Assembly (NCBI RefSeq): GCF_033807715.1
Contig: NC_084599.1
Coordinates: forward strand, 26,840,125 to 26,904,124
Length of the DNA: 64,000 nt
Reading direction: 5' to 3'
Source of the DNA: Cololabis saira
Lineage: Eukaryota > Chordata > Actinopteri > Beloniformes > Belonidae
The translations under genes were made by a program, and so were the position numbers. The notes beneath the pieces are model-generated. The model did no database searches and had not been told where the DNA came from. It was given only the letters and a program-made list of their open reading frames with translations. Below, in pieces: positions 1 to 13,060 of the stretch (position 1 is the first letter of the stretch; every line of letters starts with the position of its first letter).

Positions 1-3000
1 AGTTGTAGGTATATAGTTATACAAGCATTTTAAAATATTCTTAACGCTGAACATTAAGCCAAATAGTCTGAAATCTTATAGCAATTAAATATAACATTAA
101 CATCAGTGGTTATGGGCTGTATATTATATTGTTTATCTTTTGTTGCACACTACGGCACTATTATACCATATAGTATAACGTTATCATTATTCTCTTCACT
201 AAATTGTTTGGTCATTTGACTACACAGGAAGGAATTATTAAAAAAAGAAGGGAAAGAAAACAATGTTTTTCAACCTTTTAATCTGCCAATACACTTGAAG
301 AGAAGGGGCTCCTGCGAGGGCTATCAAAGATTTCACAAAACACGGCTGGAAACCAGTGATCACTCTGTGAAATCTGTTTTGAAAGTCATCCGAGGTAGAC
401 CATTTGGTCTGGGTGGAGATGTTGATTTGAACTAAATAAAGGGATTGAAACCTAATAGTGGTGCTTTGAGGAAGAAACACCCAGAAGGCGCCTGACTAGT
501 GCAGTTCAGGAAGGAATAAAAGACTTTTCCCATTACAAGCAATACTATTAGCTTGGATAATGTATTTTTTGACTGTTCTGCATAAATATCGGCCTAAAAG
601 ACATCATTAGAGTACCAATGAGTTGTACAGGAAATTGGATTGGCTGTCAACACACGCGGGGCAAAGAGTGTGCTGCCATCGGTCTAACACATAAGAAAAC
701 ACTTCTTTGGCTTGAAATTTTCTATCTAAACAATGTTGTCTAAGATGGATACATGAACAAATAATAATAATAATAATATTAATAATAATTGCAAAACGTC
801 TTATGCATTTATAAATAAGTAGCATAGCATGTTGAGACACATAGATTAACTGTAATGATGTGTACGGTTATACACCTTTATTTCTTTATCCATGCCATAA
901 TGGCACTGAATAGCAGTATCTCAAATTAAGCTGTTTCCTACAGGAGTTCTGAGGTTAAAACAGAAATATCCAACACAAGAAAAATGTATAAAGAGGGAAG
1001 GCAATTTAACGACAGAAGGCAAAAAAAACAACTAATTTCTGCTTAATGGCGCCAAGTCTTTTTTCAAGTGGCCTGAAAACATTTTTTGAAACTAAATGTT
1101 TGCAATTAGTCTATAGTAATGAATTCATATTTGTTATTAACAGTTAAATTCAATAATGATTATAATTATTCAAACATTGTAGATGATTTTAAGTAGTCTT
1201 GGAGTTGCATATGAAAATTAAAAGTGAAATTAAACTGTCCCAGATGCTAATACCACCAAACCTGGATTATAAAGAAAGATTATAAGGAAGAAGTCAATAA
1301 AATAGCTGTCATTGGTGTGTATCTAATTTTGTAATGACATTTCTCATTTGTTCTTTGACTTCACAGAAAAAGTAAGTTAAACAAATGGGCCATAAAAGGT
1401 TAAAATCGCGTTAAAATGGTGGCATTTTTTTTCCTCTTCTTTTTGTTGTTGGGAAATTAATTTTAAAAAGTAATAATTAAGATGGCATCAGAGCATCAAA
1501 ACAAACTTGCAGTTACTGCAGGTATTTGGGAATTTGTGGTAGGCAGCTAGAAAGGCTTTGATGCAGGAATCATGCTATCTTTCCAAGTAATAACCTCAAA
1601 ACTCTACCCTTTTACTGATGTGTTCTGTTGTCAGTTAAGTTTAATTACACTTTATCCTTTCTCACTCTTTCCGTTGCTCTGTTTTTCTTTTTTTTCTGTT
1701 TTGGTTTACAAGTAGGAAGACTACAAGTAGGAAGAGTGTTGTGCAGAAAATAAAACAGCCGTAGAAAGTTTTCAGGAGGCTGCTATCTGTGCTGTTAGTG
1801 GGGCTTTTGTTTAATCATTTTTTGCTGTATTTTAAAAAAAGAACAACATACTATTTAATGAGAGTGGCACATTTTCCTGATTGGAGGACTCTCTTTCACA
1901 CTTATATTGGACATTCATTTGTCATTTTATGTGGTATATACAACAATCATTTAAAAATTATATTAAAAATGAACAAAACATACCAGAAGTTCAAGAACTT
2001 TAAAAGCGTCAATGAAATCAATTAATGCAATAAAGATAGATGACCTAAGCTTTCAATGTTTATTGCAACCTGTTCAACCAATCAAACCAATAATGTAAAG
2101 AAACAAAATGAAGTTTGCATTCTATAAGAATATAACTGTAATAGGAGAATTCATGTTAATGCACTGCATCTCTGACAATCAGCACGTATGCTGCACGTAT
2201 TCTGCCACCACACTCTTGGATGAATATGGCAGTTTGCACCACTTCACTTGACTCAGTGTCTGTTGCAACGACATTGAACGTCCAGGTCCCACCCTCCTTG
2301 GTGAACCACAAACTTCAGACAGGAATAAGGAAAGCAGGAAAAAGCTCATCAAACTGCTCTTAACATCTTTGGAAACTGTTACTCAGACAATGATATTAGA
2401 GCCGTCCGACGGCTACAACATCCAGCACATAAGCGGAGAACGAACCAGATGGCTTCGGCGCTTGTTCTGCAAAAAGACGTTGCTGCGTCAGGTTCAAATC
2501 CTCTGCTGTGACACTAACCATACTTGGCACTATGACTTCAGTCAAACTGGTGTGACTACCACAAAGTCTGGCCTCAAGAGGCTACCTCGACTGGCATGGG
2601 CTTAAATGCTACCACATGTTTGTAATCCTAAAATGTTGAGCTGAAATCTGCTTCTATGAGCGCATGCTATGGGGAGCAATAATGATATAACCTTCTGTGA
2701 GAATTTCCCTTGTTCAACATTTGAACAACAAGCTTCAAGATCTCTATTTTTGTCATTCTGGCAGCATCTTTGGTGTGAAGCATACACTGCTGTGGTGAGT
2801 TGACCCTATTTCAGTTTGTACATGCTGGGGTTGTGCTGCCAAATAGATGGATAAAACCAAAAGTCTTTAAAAATGATGACGTAGTTGCACAGATTTGCGT
2901 CATGATTTGGTCCTGTGGGACATCCTTCTCTGATTTGCCCAGCCCACATCATGTGACCATTACTGGCAGATAAGAGACAGCTGTGCATTAGATGTACAAT

Positions 3001-3515
3001 GGTGGAGCTGGTACAGCAACCTTTGTTCTCCTTGGTATCAGCTGTTATGCAGTCAAACTCTGCAGTCTGCATTTGACAAAACGCACCCTTTTTTTGTTTT
3101 TGCCTTTGCCCCTGTTCAAGAACAAAGCCCCTCCAGCTATCACCTCTCATTGTAATTCTGTTCTGACGCTTCTGTTTTGTATCACCATGGTTTTCCAAGT
3201 AACTGTTTTTTTTTTTTTGCACAGCTGGGTCGCCCTCCGTGAGATGTGGAACAGTGTGGGCCTTGTACTGATGTGCTACAGAGAACGCTGCTCTACTCCA
3301 ATTATGCTCATGTTCAACCCTCACACGTTTACCCACACAAACATGACGTTGCGGTTGTGACGGCGGGCCACGGTGGGCTGGGTGGAATGGAGGTTTTCTC
3401 TAGGTGTATGTGTGCAACTTGGAAAGGGTTGCAAGTACAAATTGTTCTTCGGTAGTTCAGTGATTCCTAGAATGGACTAGTCTGGAAACTGCAACAGTAA
3501 GACGCAACATTAGAT
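1..3515. other. Non-coding stretch, no recognised gene
   Basis: AT-rich unique-looking DNA. Open frames are short, lack conserved motifs and overlap on both strands. A short interrupted AAT trinucleotide run lies near 759-789. No splice-bounded exon, TE terminus or RNA gene could be supported. Confidence 0.6.
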
Positions 3516-4315
3516 TTTAGCAACTTTGTTACACAAAGTTAAGGATTTATTGGACAACAAAGCATTGAACATTTTATATAACACTCTGATTGTTCCATAT
3601 CTGACCTACTGTGTTGAGGTTTGGGGAAATGCCTGTAAAACATATATTCAATCAATTTTCATTCTGCAAAAAAGACCCATAAGGATAATTAGTAGAAAAC
3701 GATATAGAGATCCAACAAATCCATTATTCCTTCAGTTACATTTGTTGAAATTTCATGAACTAGTAGACCATAGTATTCTGCAAATTATGTTTAAAGCTCA
3801 TAAAAAAACTTTACCAATCAACATTCAGAAAAGATTTGAAAAAAGAAAAAGCAAGTATAACTTAAAAGGAACAGAGATTTTTATAAAACCAAGATGCAGG
3901 ACAAAATTGATGGAACGTTGTGTTTCTGTGAAAGGAATCAATTTATGGAACAATCTGAACAAAGAAAACAAAGAATCCAAATCAAACATTACATTCAAAA
4001 GAACAATTAAAGCCTGTATGTTAAGGAAATATAACGAAAAATGTTGAGTTTGATTGACATAACCGTAGGCGGTGGTAATTTTATTTAATGTTATTTGAAT
4101 TTTATTTTAGTTGTTTTTATTCACTTAGTTGTTGTTTTTTTTTAATTTATTATTATTTTTAATTTATGTTATTTGTGAAAGGGGCAGATCAGATAAGATT
4201 CTTCTTCTTTCTGCTCCCTTTTCATTCATAAGTTAGGAACATTTGTATTTGTGTTTGTATTAAATTGTTTTGTTTTTTGAATGAAATAAAGAATAAAATG
4301 AAAAAAATGAAATGA
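3516..4315 (+). mobile_element. 5'-truncated non-LTR retrotransposon (L2/CR1-like), 3' end
   Basis: A LINE remnant holding the end of the reverse-transcriptase ORF and the whole 3' UTR. The coding part begins abruptly near 3516, as expected for 5' truncation during target-primed integration. After the stop at 4045-4047 the 3' UTR contains an AGATCAGATAAGATTC / CTTCTTCTTTCTGCTCCC block near 4187-4220, a feature I recognise from fish L2/CR1-type LINE tails. It ends in an A-rich tail of AATAAAG and GAAATGAA-like units (4283-4315). Clade assignment is by recognition of the tail and protein style, not by alignment. Confidence 0.8.
3526..4047 (+). CDS. LINE reverse transcriptase, C-terminal fragment
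   Basis: A 173-codon open frame encodes the C-terminal region that follows the RT fingers and palm in fish L2/CR1-like LINEs. Visible family signatures are LYNTLIVPYLTYCVEVWGN near residues 17-35, the LQKRPIRIIS block at about residues 47-56 and the RDPTNPLFLQ block at about 61-70. The catalytic YADD box and the endonuclease domain are missing, being upstream of the truncation, so the fragment cannot be enzymatically active. The listed ATG is simply the first in frame; the true protein would continue upstream. The frame is intact to its natural stop, suggesting a fairly recent insertion. No host role is indicated. Confidence 0.8.
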   Translation: MLHKVKDLLDNKALNILYNTLIVPYLTYCVEVWGNACKTYIQSIFILQKRPIRIISRKRYRDPTNPLFLQLHLLKFHELVDHSILQIMFKAHKKTLPINIQKRFEKRKSKYNLKGTEIFIKPRCRTKLMERCVSVKGINLWNNLNKENKESKSNITFKRTIKACMLRKYNEKC

Positions 4316-6155
4316 ACATTATATTTAGACGTTTGCATCGTTTGCAATCATTCTTACTCTTAATATTCAGGCTCGTTTGCTAATGCATTTTAAAATAAAT
4401 TAATCTTAAGCTGAAATATCTTATCATGCTTAAGTTTTTGTTTATCTTTTTGGAAGAAGGTTTTTAACTTATAATGTGTACTTTCAAATTCATCCAGGAG
4501 GATTACATGTGTAAACCCAGGACTGGAAATCGAACTTTAAAATCTGTTGTCATACTTACAACATGAACAAAGGGGTGTTGAGTGCCATTTGATGAAACAA
4601 ACATCCTTGCTGTTCCAAGAAATCTTTGTATGTGTCCATTTCATGGTACAAATTATAACAATTATACACAATTATATTACAATTTTTGTCTTTGGGATTG
4701 GAGAAACTGTTGTTTGCCACCGATAATGAAAACAAAAAGATGACAATGATAGATCATTTTTAAAAGTCATTGGTACAAAAACTGGCCGTCTACTACGATA
4801 TGGTTGCGAACTGGAGCAAGTTATGGGTGTTGTCCCAAGATCTTTTAATCTTATCTTTTTGAACACAAAATGACATTTCAGGAATTTCTGATGTGTATGT
4901 GTGTGTTTTTCTTTAATGGAGCTGAAAGTGAAAGATGTCTGAGTTCCTTGGCAGCTGATACTCCACAGTATCAGTCCATCGGTTTAACTGATCAATTTCC
5001 CATTGCCTCACTTGAAGAGAAATTGACCCCTGTGACCCTGGAGGAAACAAATATAAGTCCAATACTGTTCTTTATTTGCATGTTATCCCCATGCCCATTC
5101 CCACGGGTACTCCAGCTTACTCCGACACTCTAAAAACAGTGACTGTTTAGTTCACTGGTGATGCTGATGTGACAGTCGAAGTAAGGCTGTGTGTGCATGG
5201 TTGTGGCCATGTGATGGACTGGAAAACTGTCCAGTGACTATCCTGCTTTGATCGCTTGGATCAGCTCAGGCACTCCCACCCCTACCAATGAACAAGATAA
5301 AGTGGTAATAAAAACTTAATTGATGGATACTATTAAAATGAATGCAATGGGGAAAGAGATATATGAGTTGGAGAAATACTTAGGAAAAAGGATAAGGATA
5401 TACTTATGGCTCAGAGATAAGGTGAACGTTTCTTTTGGGAGTGGTGAGAATTTGATACCAGAAACAAAGGATGTGAGCTATGTTCCTGTTAATTCCTACA
5501 AGATTCATGACTGGAGGGAAATGTCAGCATGAGCAACTTCCGGGTGTTCAACACCCTGTAGCTACTTCAATGCTAATCATTCAGCTCAAGGGCTTGAAAA
5601 AACAAAGCAGTGATGGTCCTTATCTGTTAAGGTCAAACAAATATATTTCTTACCTTAATTTAGAATTTAACCTGCCAGTATACCAAGGCCTTTTTTATAT
5701 TTTTGGACATTGCAATTGGTAAGAGCGCCTAAGAGCTTCTCAGTTTAGAGGCTTTGATCACAACTGGAGCATTGTCTGAGTAAGGGCTAGTCAGAATGGC
5801 CTTCTTCTGCTAGGAGATACAGGACAGGAAAACCTCCACCAAATCCTTACAAATCTAAATTCCGAACAATGCTGAGGAGGTGGAGAACTAATGGCAGTTC
5901 TGATAACCTCCACCCTGAACAATAACTCTTTTTCTTATCTCTGTCGAAGATTTTCTCTTTCGGTTACTGAGTTATGAGTAAAACATTTACATTTTTCTCG
6001 AAAAGAAAAAAAAGAAATCGGTTGTGACATTTTTTTTTCTGTTGGACAGAAGTTAAACATCTGATAGAAATTTGAAAACGAGAAGTTTCTCAGCTGTACA
6101 ATATTCAAAATGTACAGTATTATGAAAACCTTTCCTGTACTTGAGAACATATATA
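4316..6155. other. Non-coding stretch, no recognised gene
   Basis: AT-rich sequence between a LINE tail and a small Tc1-like element. Several ORFs of 64-87 codons exist but none resembles a known protein, and they lack splice or start context. Nothing else supported. Confidence 0.55.
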
Positions 6156-6158
6156 CTG

Positions 6159-6362
6159 TACTGCTGAAAAAATAAAGGAACATTTAAAATGCACATACCA
6201 CTTTAAGTTACTGAAAATCTTTACTGTTTTACATGCTATAATTTGTTTAAAAACAAATCAGCAATCAGTGGAAACCAAAACAGTCATTTAATAATCACAA
6301 TGCGGCCGATAGTTTTACTGACTTGATGCTATGAAGGTATGTGTTCCTTTAATCCTTTGAAG
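6159..6362. mobile_element. Short Tc1/mariner-like non-autonomous element
   Basis: About 200 bp flanked by degenerate inverted ends. The left end reads CTGCTGAAAAAATAAAGGAA (6161-6180) and the right end reads TGTGTTCCTTTAATCCTTTG (6340-6359), close in inverted orientation. Both resemble the Tc1-family fish terminus of type CTGCTCAAAAAAATAAAGGG. A TA lies directly left of the left end (6159-6160), consistent with a TA target site. The interior has no transposase. Family call is from recognition of the ends only. Confidence 0.5.
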
Positions 6363-8595
6363 ACAAGAAGAAGACAAAAAAAGAAAGGAAGATTTCTGTT
6401 ACGTCACACAAACTCCACTCTCTTGATCTGAAAAGTCTCCTAGACTCAAACTTGCATGAATAACTCTACGTCAGTAATGGAAAGTTGTTTTTTTATGTGC
6501 TCCTAACAACATTGTTTTGTCACCAATGATAGCATATAATCGATTAAAGGCAGTTATTGGTAACAGACCTGTATTATTTCTAATCATCATTGTTTTCAGT
6601 ATGACCTTTCATAATTTTCTACAGCACCTCATTTTGATCCCTAAAAATAAATGACGTCAGAGAATGGAGCACGTAAACGGTGATGCATCAGTGTTACTGT
6701 GCTCATTCACATATTTAACAGACTTCTACTGACGAGTATATGAACACACGTCATGAATGAGTCAGAAGAAGTCTCTCCAGTGTGGGAATCCCTACAATGC
6801 CAGGGTGACGTGTAAAACCTGGTCCAACGTTTTGTTTTTTCCATCAGGCATTTGGCTTGACTTCCCTAAACAATTTTGGTTTGGAATTCAAAGAAAGACC
6901 ACACCTTAAGAGAGAGATACGTTCTTCCACAGAAATGCCACCGCACTTGCGTACATTGACATTAAAGTCTCTTATCTAAAAGACCACACATTATGCCTGG
7001 AAGATGGATGGAAAATGTTGTGAACAAACAGAGGCAAACAAAGTACTAGCTTGACACCTAATAGATCTCTATATCGGAACAGATGCAAGTGAAAATGTCA
7101 TAACTAGAGTGTGTTAACAAATATTAAAATGACACACTGTGAATCATATTTCTTTTAACAAATGGCCACATATAGGATATATCTGATCTAGGACCACGGA
7201 CAGAAGTGACACAATTCCAATTTAATTATCTGGATGTAAAAGCATAAATCCCCAATAAATCTGTCCAAAATTCTGTTAGCATATTTGTGCAAAACTACCC
7301 GTCTCAAATAAGGCACACCCCACAGAAAAGGTGGGTTGAGTAGAGTCAAACTGTTCACTTCACCTCCTAAAATCAGCTGCTATGAATGGAGATGTAAAGA
7401 CACATTTGAGAGAAGTGCTGTGCTACTTCATTCCACTAGTATTGCACATCAAAAGGATGTCAGACATTTCACCAAGACCATAGAAAATTGTTTCAACCTA
7501 AGATATGAAACACTATACTGTATGTTTCCTTTAATCTGGGAAATCTGAAATTCCCAGAAATCCAAGAAATCTTTGCATGTTACAAAAAAAAACCCAAACA
7601 AGTTACAAGTTCATCATAAACCACAATCCATGATGAGTCACAGTTACCCGTAACAGGAATTGTGTGTATTTGTAACAATTAAGACTGGTGCGTCACATGT
7701 CTCCCGGTGGGGTGGGGAGCCGGGGTCTGCATTCAGGCTCAATTTAATCCTATCAAAATAAATTCTGAAGTGTGCATTGACTTATACAGCACCCGAAGGT
7801 CTGTAGACGTAACTGATCTGCCAATCCAAATGAGAGATTTAATTATCTGAACCCTGCAACCACCCATGTTCAGTATAATATTATTTCGAGGCTTGCTCTG
7901 CATTTTTACAATGTAAACCACAGAAAACATCATACATGCTATATGTACACCAAAAAGAGAACAGGTAAATCCACGTAAACACTCTCACCATAACAGAACG
8001 TTAGACAATACAATAATATGGAACGTTAAAAAAAAGAAAAAGATATATTTTTGCTACAAAATGCAACCAACCCCAACTTTCAAAAGCGATGATCTGAATT
8101 TATTTAGTCTATAAAATCTGAATAGTGATTTTTCTGGACACTTAGTCTGAATTGAACCCGTGGGTAAAAGATGAATGTAGTTGGAAAAAGGTGCAGACAC
8201 TAGAAAAATAGTGTCCCCCCCCCTGTTTTATTGCTATCAGGGGAACGGTGTAGTTCTTACTTACCTGCCTGCGGCTTTAGGTTTTTTAGGCTGATATCCC
8301 AGGCATAATCGCTCTGTGTTTGTTGGTTTCTCTCACACCAATCAACTCAGATGGTCAGCCTCCCTGAGTGTGACCCTGCTGGAAATGTAATATCCCTGTT
8401 TAATTAAGGTTTCATTCTCCACTTTTGCTCCACTGTTGGATCAAAGTGAAGATTCATTCTAATGAGTTTCTTAACTAGACTGTTCTTTTTTTCACTCTGA
8501 GTCAGACAGTTTTGCGTTGATGTTCTTCCGCTTCTTTTTGTTCTTTGTTGTTCATCTTCTTCTTCTCTTACTCTGTTGATATTCTGGCTTTCGCA
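6363..8595. other. Non-coding stretch, no recognised gene
   Basis: No exon, RNA gene or repeat boundary could be supported. There is a C-rich run at about 8214-8223 and scattered A and T homopolymers. ORFs here are short and lack recognisable motifs. Confidence 0.55.
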
Positions 8596-8597
8596 GT

Positions 8598-8790
8598 GTC
8601 GTTTATTTGTTTATTTGTTTATTTAAAAAGGATCCCCATTAGTCTTCACCATGGGAAGACTATTCTTCCTGGGGTCCACACATAGACATACAAAGATTAC
8701 AATAATATAATAACACAACTCAAAAAGGGTGAAAAATATTCACTAGAATTCCTGAAAATAATGAATTGAAACAAAAAAATAAAAGATTAA
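8598..8790 (-). mobile_element. LINE 3'-end fragment
   Basis: A (TTTATTTG)n-like run at about 8603-8625 leads into AAGGATCCCCATTAGTCTTC and then ACTATTCTTCCTGGGGTCC. This block is one of the commonest fish LINE 3' UTR signatures, here inverted so that the A-rich tail is on the left. No coding sequence remains. The exact family is not resolved. Confidence 0.6.
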
Positions 8791-8839
8791 GTAACCAAGC
8801 AAAACTATCCACATCTTAAGTAACAATATTTGTTACTCG

Positions 8840-9075
8840 TTTGTTAGTGTCACTTCTGGAAGGGGGAGTCCCGGGGCTAAGCGTTAAGCGCGGGTTGCGT
8901 ATATATGCCGGAATAACTCAAATTAAGACTGCATTATCTGGCACTAAAAGCTCGATCGAGCTTCAGTTCGACTACAGCAAAACTACGGTGTATAAATGGC
9001 TTTTAAAAATTCTTTATCGGTTGAAATAAGGCAACAATTCGACTTTCTGTTAGTGCATGTAAACATACTGAGTAG
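8840..9075. repeat. Dispersed repeat containing an 84-bp segment shared with 47.7 kb
   Basis: The block 8988-9071 matches 47734-47817 in the same orientation with about 11 differences over 84 bp and no gaps by eye. The shared segment ends in GTGCATGTAAACATACTGA (inverse begins with a TTTACATGCAC-type motif common at transposon ends). Sequence to its left (GGTTGCGTATATATGCCGGA, near 8893) is not shared with the other copy. Probably a fragment of a DNA transposon, but no matching second terminus was found. Confidence 0.6.
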
Positions 9076-9885
9076 GAATGGAGTTACTGGTCTGGAGAAA
9101 AAGGGAACGACCATAGATGAGATTCTGGATGGTAAAGGGGAAATGCAGAGGATGATCCAGAAGAAATGGTTAGATGGAAATAAGCGATCTCCTGTGGCAA
9201 AAGCGAAAAGAAAAATATGGTGCACATGCAAAGAACTACATGATACTTTCTAAAGCTCATATTTGAGGACATAAACATGCTTTTCTGAATATGCCCTTGT
9301 TTAGCAATGGGCTTACATTACAGTAATAGCATGTAACTGATAAAACCATGTAAGTTAAAACATATAAAAGTATTTAAATCTTAAATTAGACACATTAGGA
9401 ACATTGTTTTCATTTTGTACACAGCCGAGGAATTAAAAGAGGGTCCAACCAGGCTGGTGAATTAGCTGGAAATTTCTTTTGCTTTCTTTGGCAGGGGACC
9501 GCTTCCTCCAGCAGTGTGTGTGCTGTGTCCCAGGTGTGCTGTTCTCGACCTCAGAGTTCTGTTTTAAAACACATGCGGTAAACCGCACTAAGCAACCGTC
9601 ACCGGCCACTTAAAACTTCATTCAGATTTATTGCATTTTGCTTGCGTTCAAAGATTGTGTTCTGTCTCGCATCATTCAACAGGTGTTGCAGTGACTTGTT
9701 CACATGATTCACATCTTTGGCTTTCAGTGATAACTCAGTTTTTCCAGATTAGCATACATGAATATTAATCTGGCTGTGTTGATGCTGCCCTTTCGCTTGC
9801 ATGGTGGTTTGAAATGAGATGCAAATGCCGAAACAGTCTTTTATTTGACATCTAAAAGCAGATGAAGAGTATAAGGTAGAAGGTC
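9076..9885. other. Non-coding stretch, no recognised gene
   Basis: Short overlapping ORFs on both strands around 9084-9278, none recognisable. No TE ends found. Confidence 0.5.
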
Positions 9886-9887
9886 TG

Positions 9888-9901
9888 TATGTGTATGTAT
9901 G

Positions 9902-9950
<49 letters not shown>

Positions 9951-9959
9951 ACACGCGTA

Positions 9960-9995
<36 letters not shown>

Positions 9996-9999
9996 TGCG
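9888..9999. repeat. Compound microsatellite: (AC)n then (GCAC)n
   Basis: TGTATG units (9888-9903) run into an AC tract (about 9905-9940), then ACGC/GCAC units to 9994 ending GCATGCGT. Alternating purine-pyrimidine throughout about 100 bp, so Z-DNA-capable. The long cysteine/valine ORFs read across it on the minus strand are artefacts of the repeat. Confidence 0.97.
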
Positions 10000-12855
10000 T
10001 TTTTTCTTGTAAAAACACAAACATTATAAATCATAGTAGGTCTTAGTATTAGTAAAAACAACTTCATATTTTTTTTTTTCTCCAGCGTGCTATTATTTAT
10101 TTAACAAAAATGAAGCCTAGAAGAACAATTGTGTGAGCAATGCTTAGTAACCTAGTGGTTCAATAACATATAGATACAGATTTAGCAACATTAACTTGAC
10201 ATACCGGTAATAGTGATCAGTCTTGTTCTGGAGAAACTTTGCCTTCTTCTCGACAAAAATTATTCCAGTTAATTTAGGTTTTTGGGAATTCACTTATGCA
10301 CAGCTCTAGGATTTCATGGTCTGGGTCAAGGTCTGGAAATTGACATAGTCAGTCCAATCTGATCCATTTTTTTTACAACATATACAAGGTCGCCACTTGC
10401 TACGCAGTCGGTTCCAGTGATGTTTTAGGGCTTGATGATTGTTACCACTTTTGAAGGCACGTGTAGTGGCGCCACACAATTTTCCTCGTGTGTACGACCA
10501 TTACGGTTTTACTTCACATTTGTTACTTGGCTTTAACACCGGTCGCTGAAAGTCACAGCATGTCCTGCCTGTTGATGTCATACACTTTATTTTGAGCCAA
10601 AGATGGAGGTCTGATGTGCGAAGTCTTTCCAATTTTGCAAACCCCTTTAAGCTATAAAGAAAAAGTGAGATCTGACATAGTCATTCGAGTCCTATATCAA
10701 ATTCCCCTAAATATTATTTGTTTTCAGATCTGTTCCCACAAATGAATTCAATCCTAACATCATTTTCAATTTATCTTTCAGCCTCTGTACACTCACATGT
10801 CATTTGCTTTTGCAGTTCTGTACTACAGTTAACAATATTTTGAGGGCGGTTAAGCTTATAACATTTTTTGACATATTTTCCATTAACATCCCTATCAAAT
10901 ATCAATGTCTTAAAAGATGTCTTAAAATATGTCAAAAATACTGAAGTCATTAACAGTCATAGGCACATTAATAAAGAAAACCAATGCCCCAGGCAAATCT
11001 AAACAAGTCCACCTCATCGGCAGAGTACTAATGACTCATGAGTGTGGCTCAAGATGAGACATATAAAGCAAACACAAACACAGGATATAATCAACCCTCC
11101 GGCTAACGTGAAATAAATGGAGGTGCAGATTTGTGTGGAGTCCCTTTATTTTGGAATCCCACATTGTTATTTGTCTCAGCAACCCTTGACTGCTGTCAAC
11201 TGCCAAAATATTGCAGACTTCCGTTATAAAACAGACCAAGGCTCTTTTCTTGAACTGCCCTTGAAACTTCATGTCACTTGTTGTTAATATGATGGGTACA
11301 GAAGAAATGGCTAGCTGCCTGGGTACCGCAAACAAGCGCAGTTCCAGCTTATGAAGCTTATGAAGTGATTTGGTTTTTGCATTTGGCTGCTGCAGTAAAG
11401 TTATTTGAGCTGAGGCTGCTTTGTGCCCTTATCATAGGCTTTACGTTTTGCTGTTAGCCTGCCCAGCAGGAAGGGAACGGTGACACCAATTCCCTTTTCA
11501 TATTCCCATGACGACAGCTTCTGTGCTTGCCATTAGGTGAACACTGCCCTGCTTCCTTCCCCACAGAACTGGAAGAGGGGTGAAGTGCTATTTATAAGTT
11601 TGAGTGGAGCTCTGGACAGAAAGAACCACAACTTTCAGTGACACAGTCATTTGAAAAGGAAGCGTGTCAGTGAGTTCATGTAAGGGGAACGCTTTATCAC
11701 AGCTTATTCAGTGGTGTACATGATAGCCAGTAAACCAGTTCTCAGCTCTAAACGCTATCATGTGATGAGTGACATGAGATGTCATGAGATGTTTTAATCC
11801 AAACGGTTATATGAGTCTTATAATTTAACATGTCTTCTTATTGTATCAAGCGAAATAGGGGAAAATATTGTAATAATAATATCAATATAACATTATTTTG
11901 TAAGATTTTGTATGTTCAGTGGCATTCTGTCCAGTACTAACTAAGTTAATGAGGCATAGCGTAAGTGTCCCAACCACTCCTGCACAGTGTTAATGTTAAA
12001 TTTAATCTCAAATTAATAATTTTCTTTCAATGCGTGGATTTGGAACGGCAGAAAATGGAACCAGACACCCTTCCTATTTCTTAATTAAGAGAATTAAAGA
12101 AACGCTTAAGAAACGCTTAAGAAGATGGTAAATATTTTCTATTATTGTCAGATTTCTTAGAATTCTGGTTTATGTGAATGTTGATAAATGTCTGACTAAG
12201 GCAGGGGGTTATGATCTGCCATGACTGTGTGAAGATGAAGCTGAGGAGAAATCTGAGGTGATTATAAGCAAAAGGTTTTGAGGAGCCCTCTAGACATGTG
12301 CATATGCATACTGATGTTTGTTCTAAGGGCCAAATGGATTAGGAATACTGATTAACAAAACACAGACACAGGTGGGTGTCATGTTTGTATTCTCCCCCAG
12401 GCTTTTTCCTCACCAGCCAATTTTTGTGTGCTTGTGATTAATTTGCAAATTTATATATTTTTCAAATCTATATCAAGACGATGTAACCTTCAACATCAAT
12501 GGTGTATTATCGCTGGATAACAAAGCTTTCATTTATTTTTTTGAATAGAGATTTTCAAACGGAAAAACGTTTGATCAATCTGACCCACTAACCCGAAAAC
12601 GCACTGTGCACAGCTATTTATAAACCAATAGGACGTTAATTTTTTACCTCACACCTGCACTGGTTTAATCAGCAGTCTGAAATTATTCTCCTGCTTCTTC
12701 AAACTTTGAAATATCTAATGACAAGACATCATGAAGTATGTCTTGGAGTGATTGTGATGCAATTTGAGCTCCTGAAATAAGCAGTGGAGCTCAACAACGT
12801 TTCTTCTCTTCCTCACAATGGGATGTGAATTTTTCTCCCTTTGTTGTTGGTAAAA
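10000..12855. other. Non-coding stretch, no recognised gene
   Basis: AT-rich DNA with no supported exon. The longest ORF (99 codons, minus strand, 11036-11335) has no recognisable motif. Small local repeats such as TTAAAAGATGTCTTAAAATATG near 10909-10931 look like replication slippage. Confidence 0.55.
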
Positions 12856-12856
12856 G

Positions 12857-13060
12857 CATCCATCCATCCATTTTATATACCCGCTTTATCCTTTGCAGGG
12901 TCACGGGGGTCTGCTGGAGCCTATCCCAGCTAATTACAGGTGAGAGGCAGGGGTTCACCCGTGACAGGTCACCAGTCTATCGCAGAGCCACATATACAGG
13001 CAGGCAACCATGCATACTTATACTACACCTATGGGCAATATAGAATCAGTTAACCAAGTA
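12857..13060. mobile_element. CCATCC-type LINE-associated repeat, left part
   Basis: Begins CATCCATCCATCCATTTTAT and contains the signatures GGGTCACGGGGGTCTGCTGG, GAGCCTATCCCAGCT and CCTATGGGCAATATAGAATC, the well-known fish dispersed repeat derived from a LINE 3' region. It stops at about 13060, where a DNA transposon interrupts it, and resumes at 13793. Other copies in this window are at 15955, 39080 and, inverted, at 51827. Confidence 0.8.

Noticed and set aside
2806..3360. 176-codon minus-strand ORF overlapping a 122-codon plus-strand ORF
   Set aside because: No recognisable domain, low-complexity Lys/Gln stretches, and opposite-strand overlap; neither resembles an exon of a known protein.
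9749..10067. Cys/Val-rich and Arg-Ala-Cys repeat ORFs on the minus strand
   Set aside because: Produced by reading through the CA and ACGC microsatellite; no biological support.
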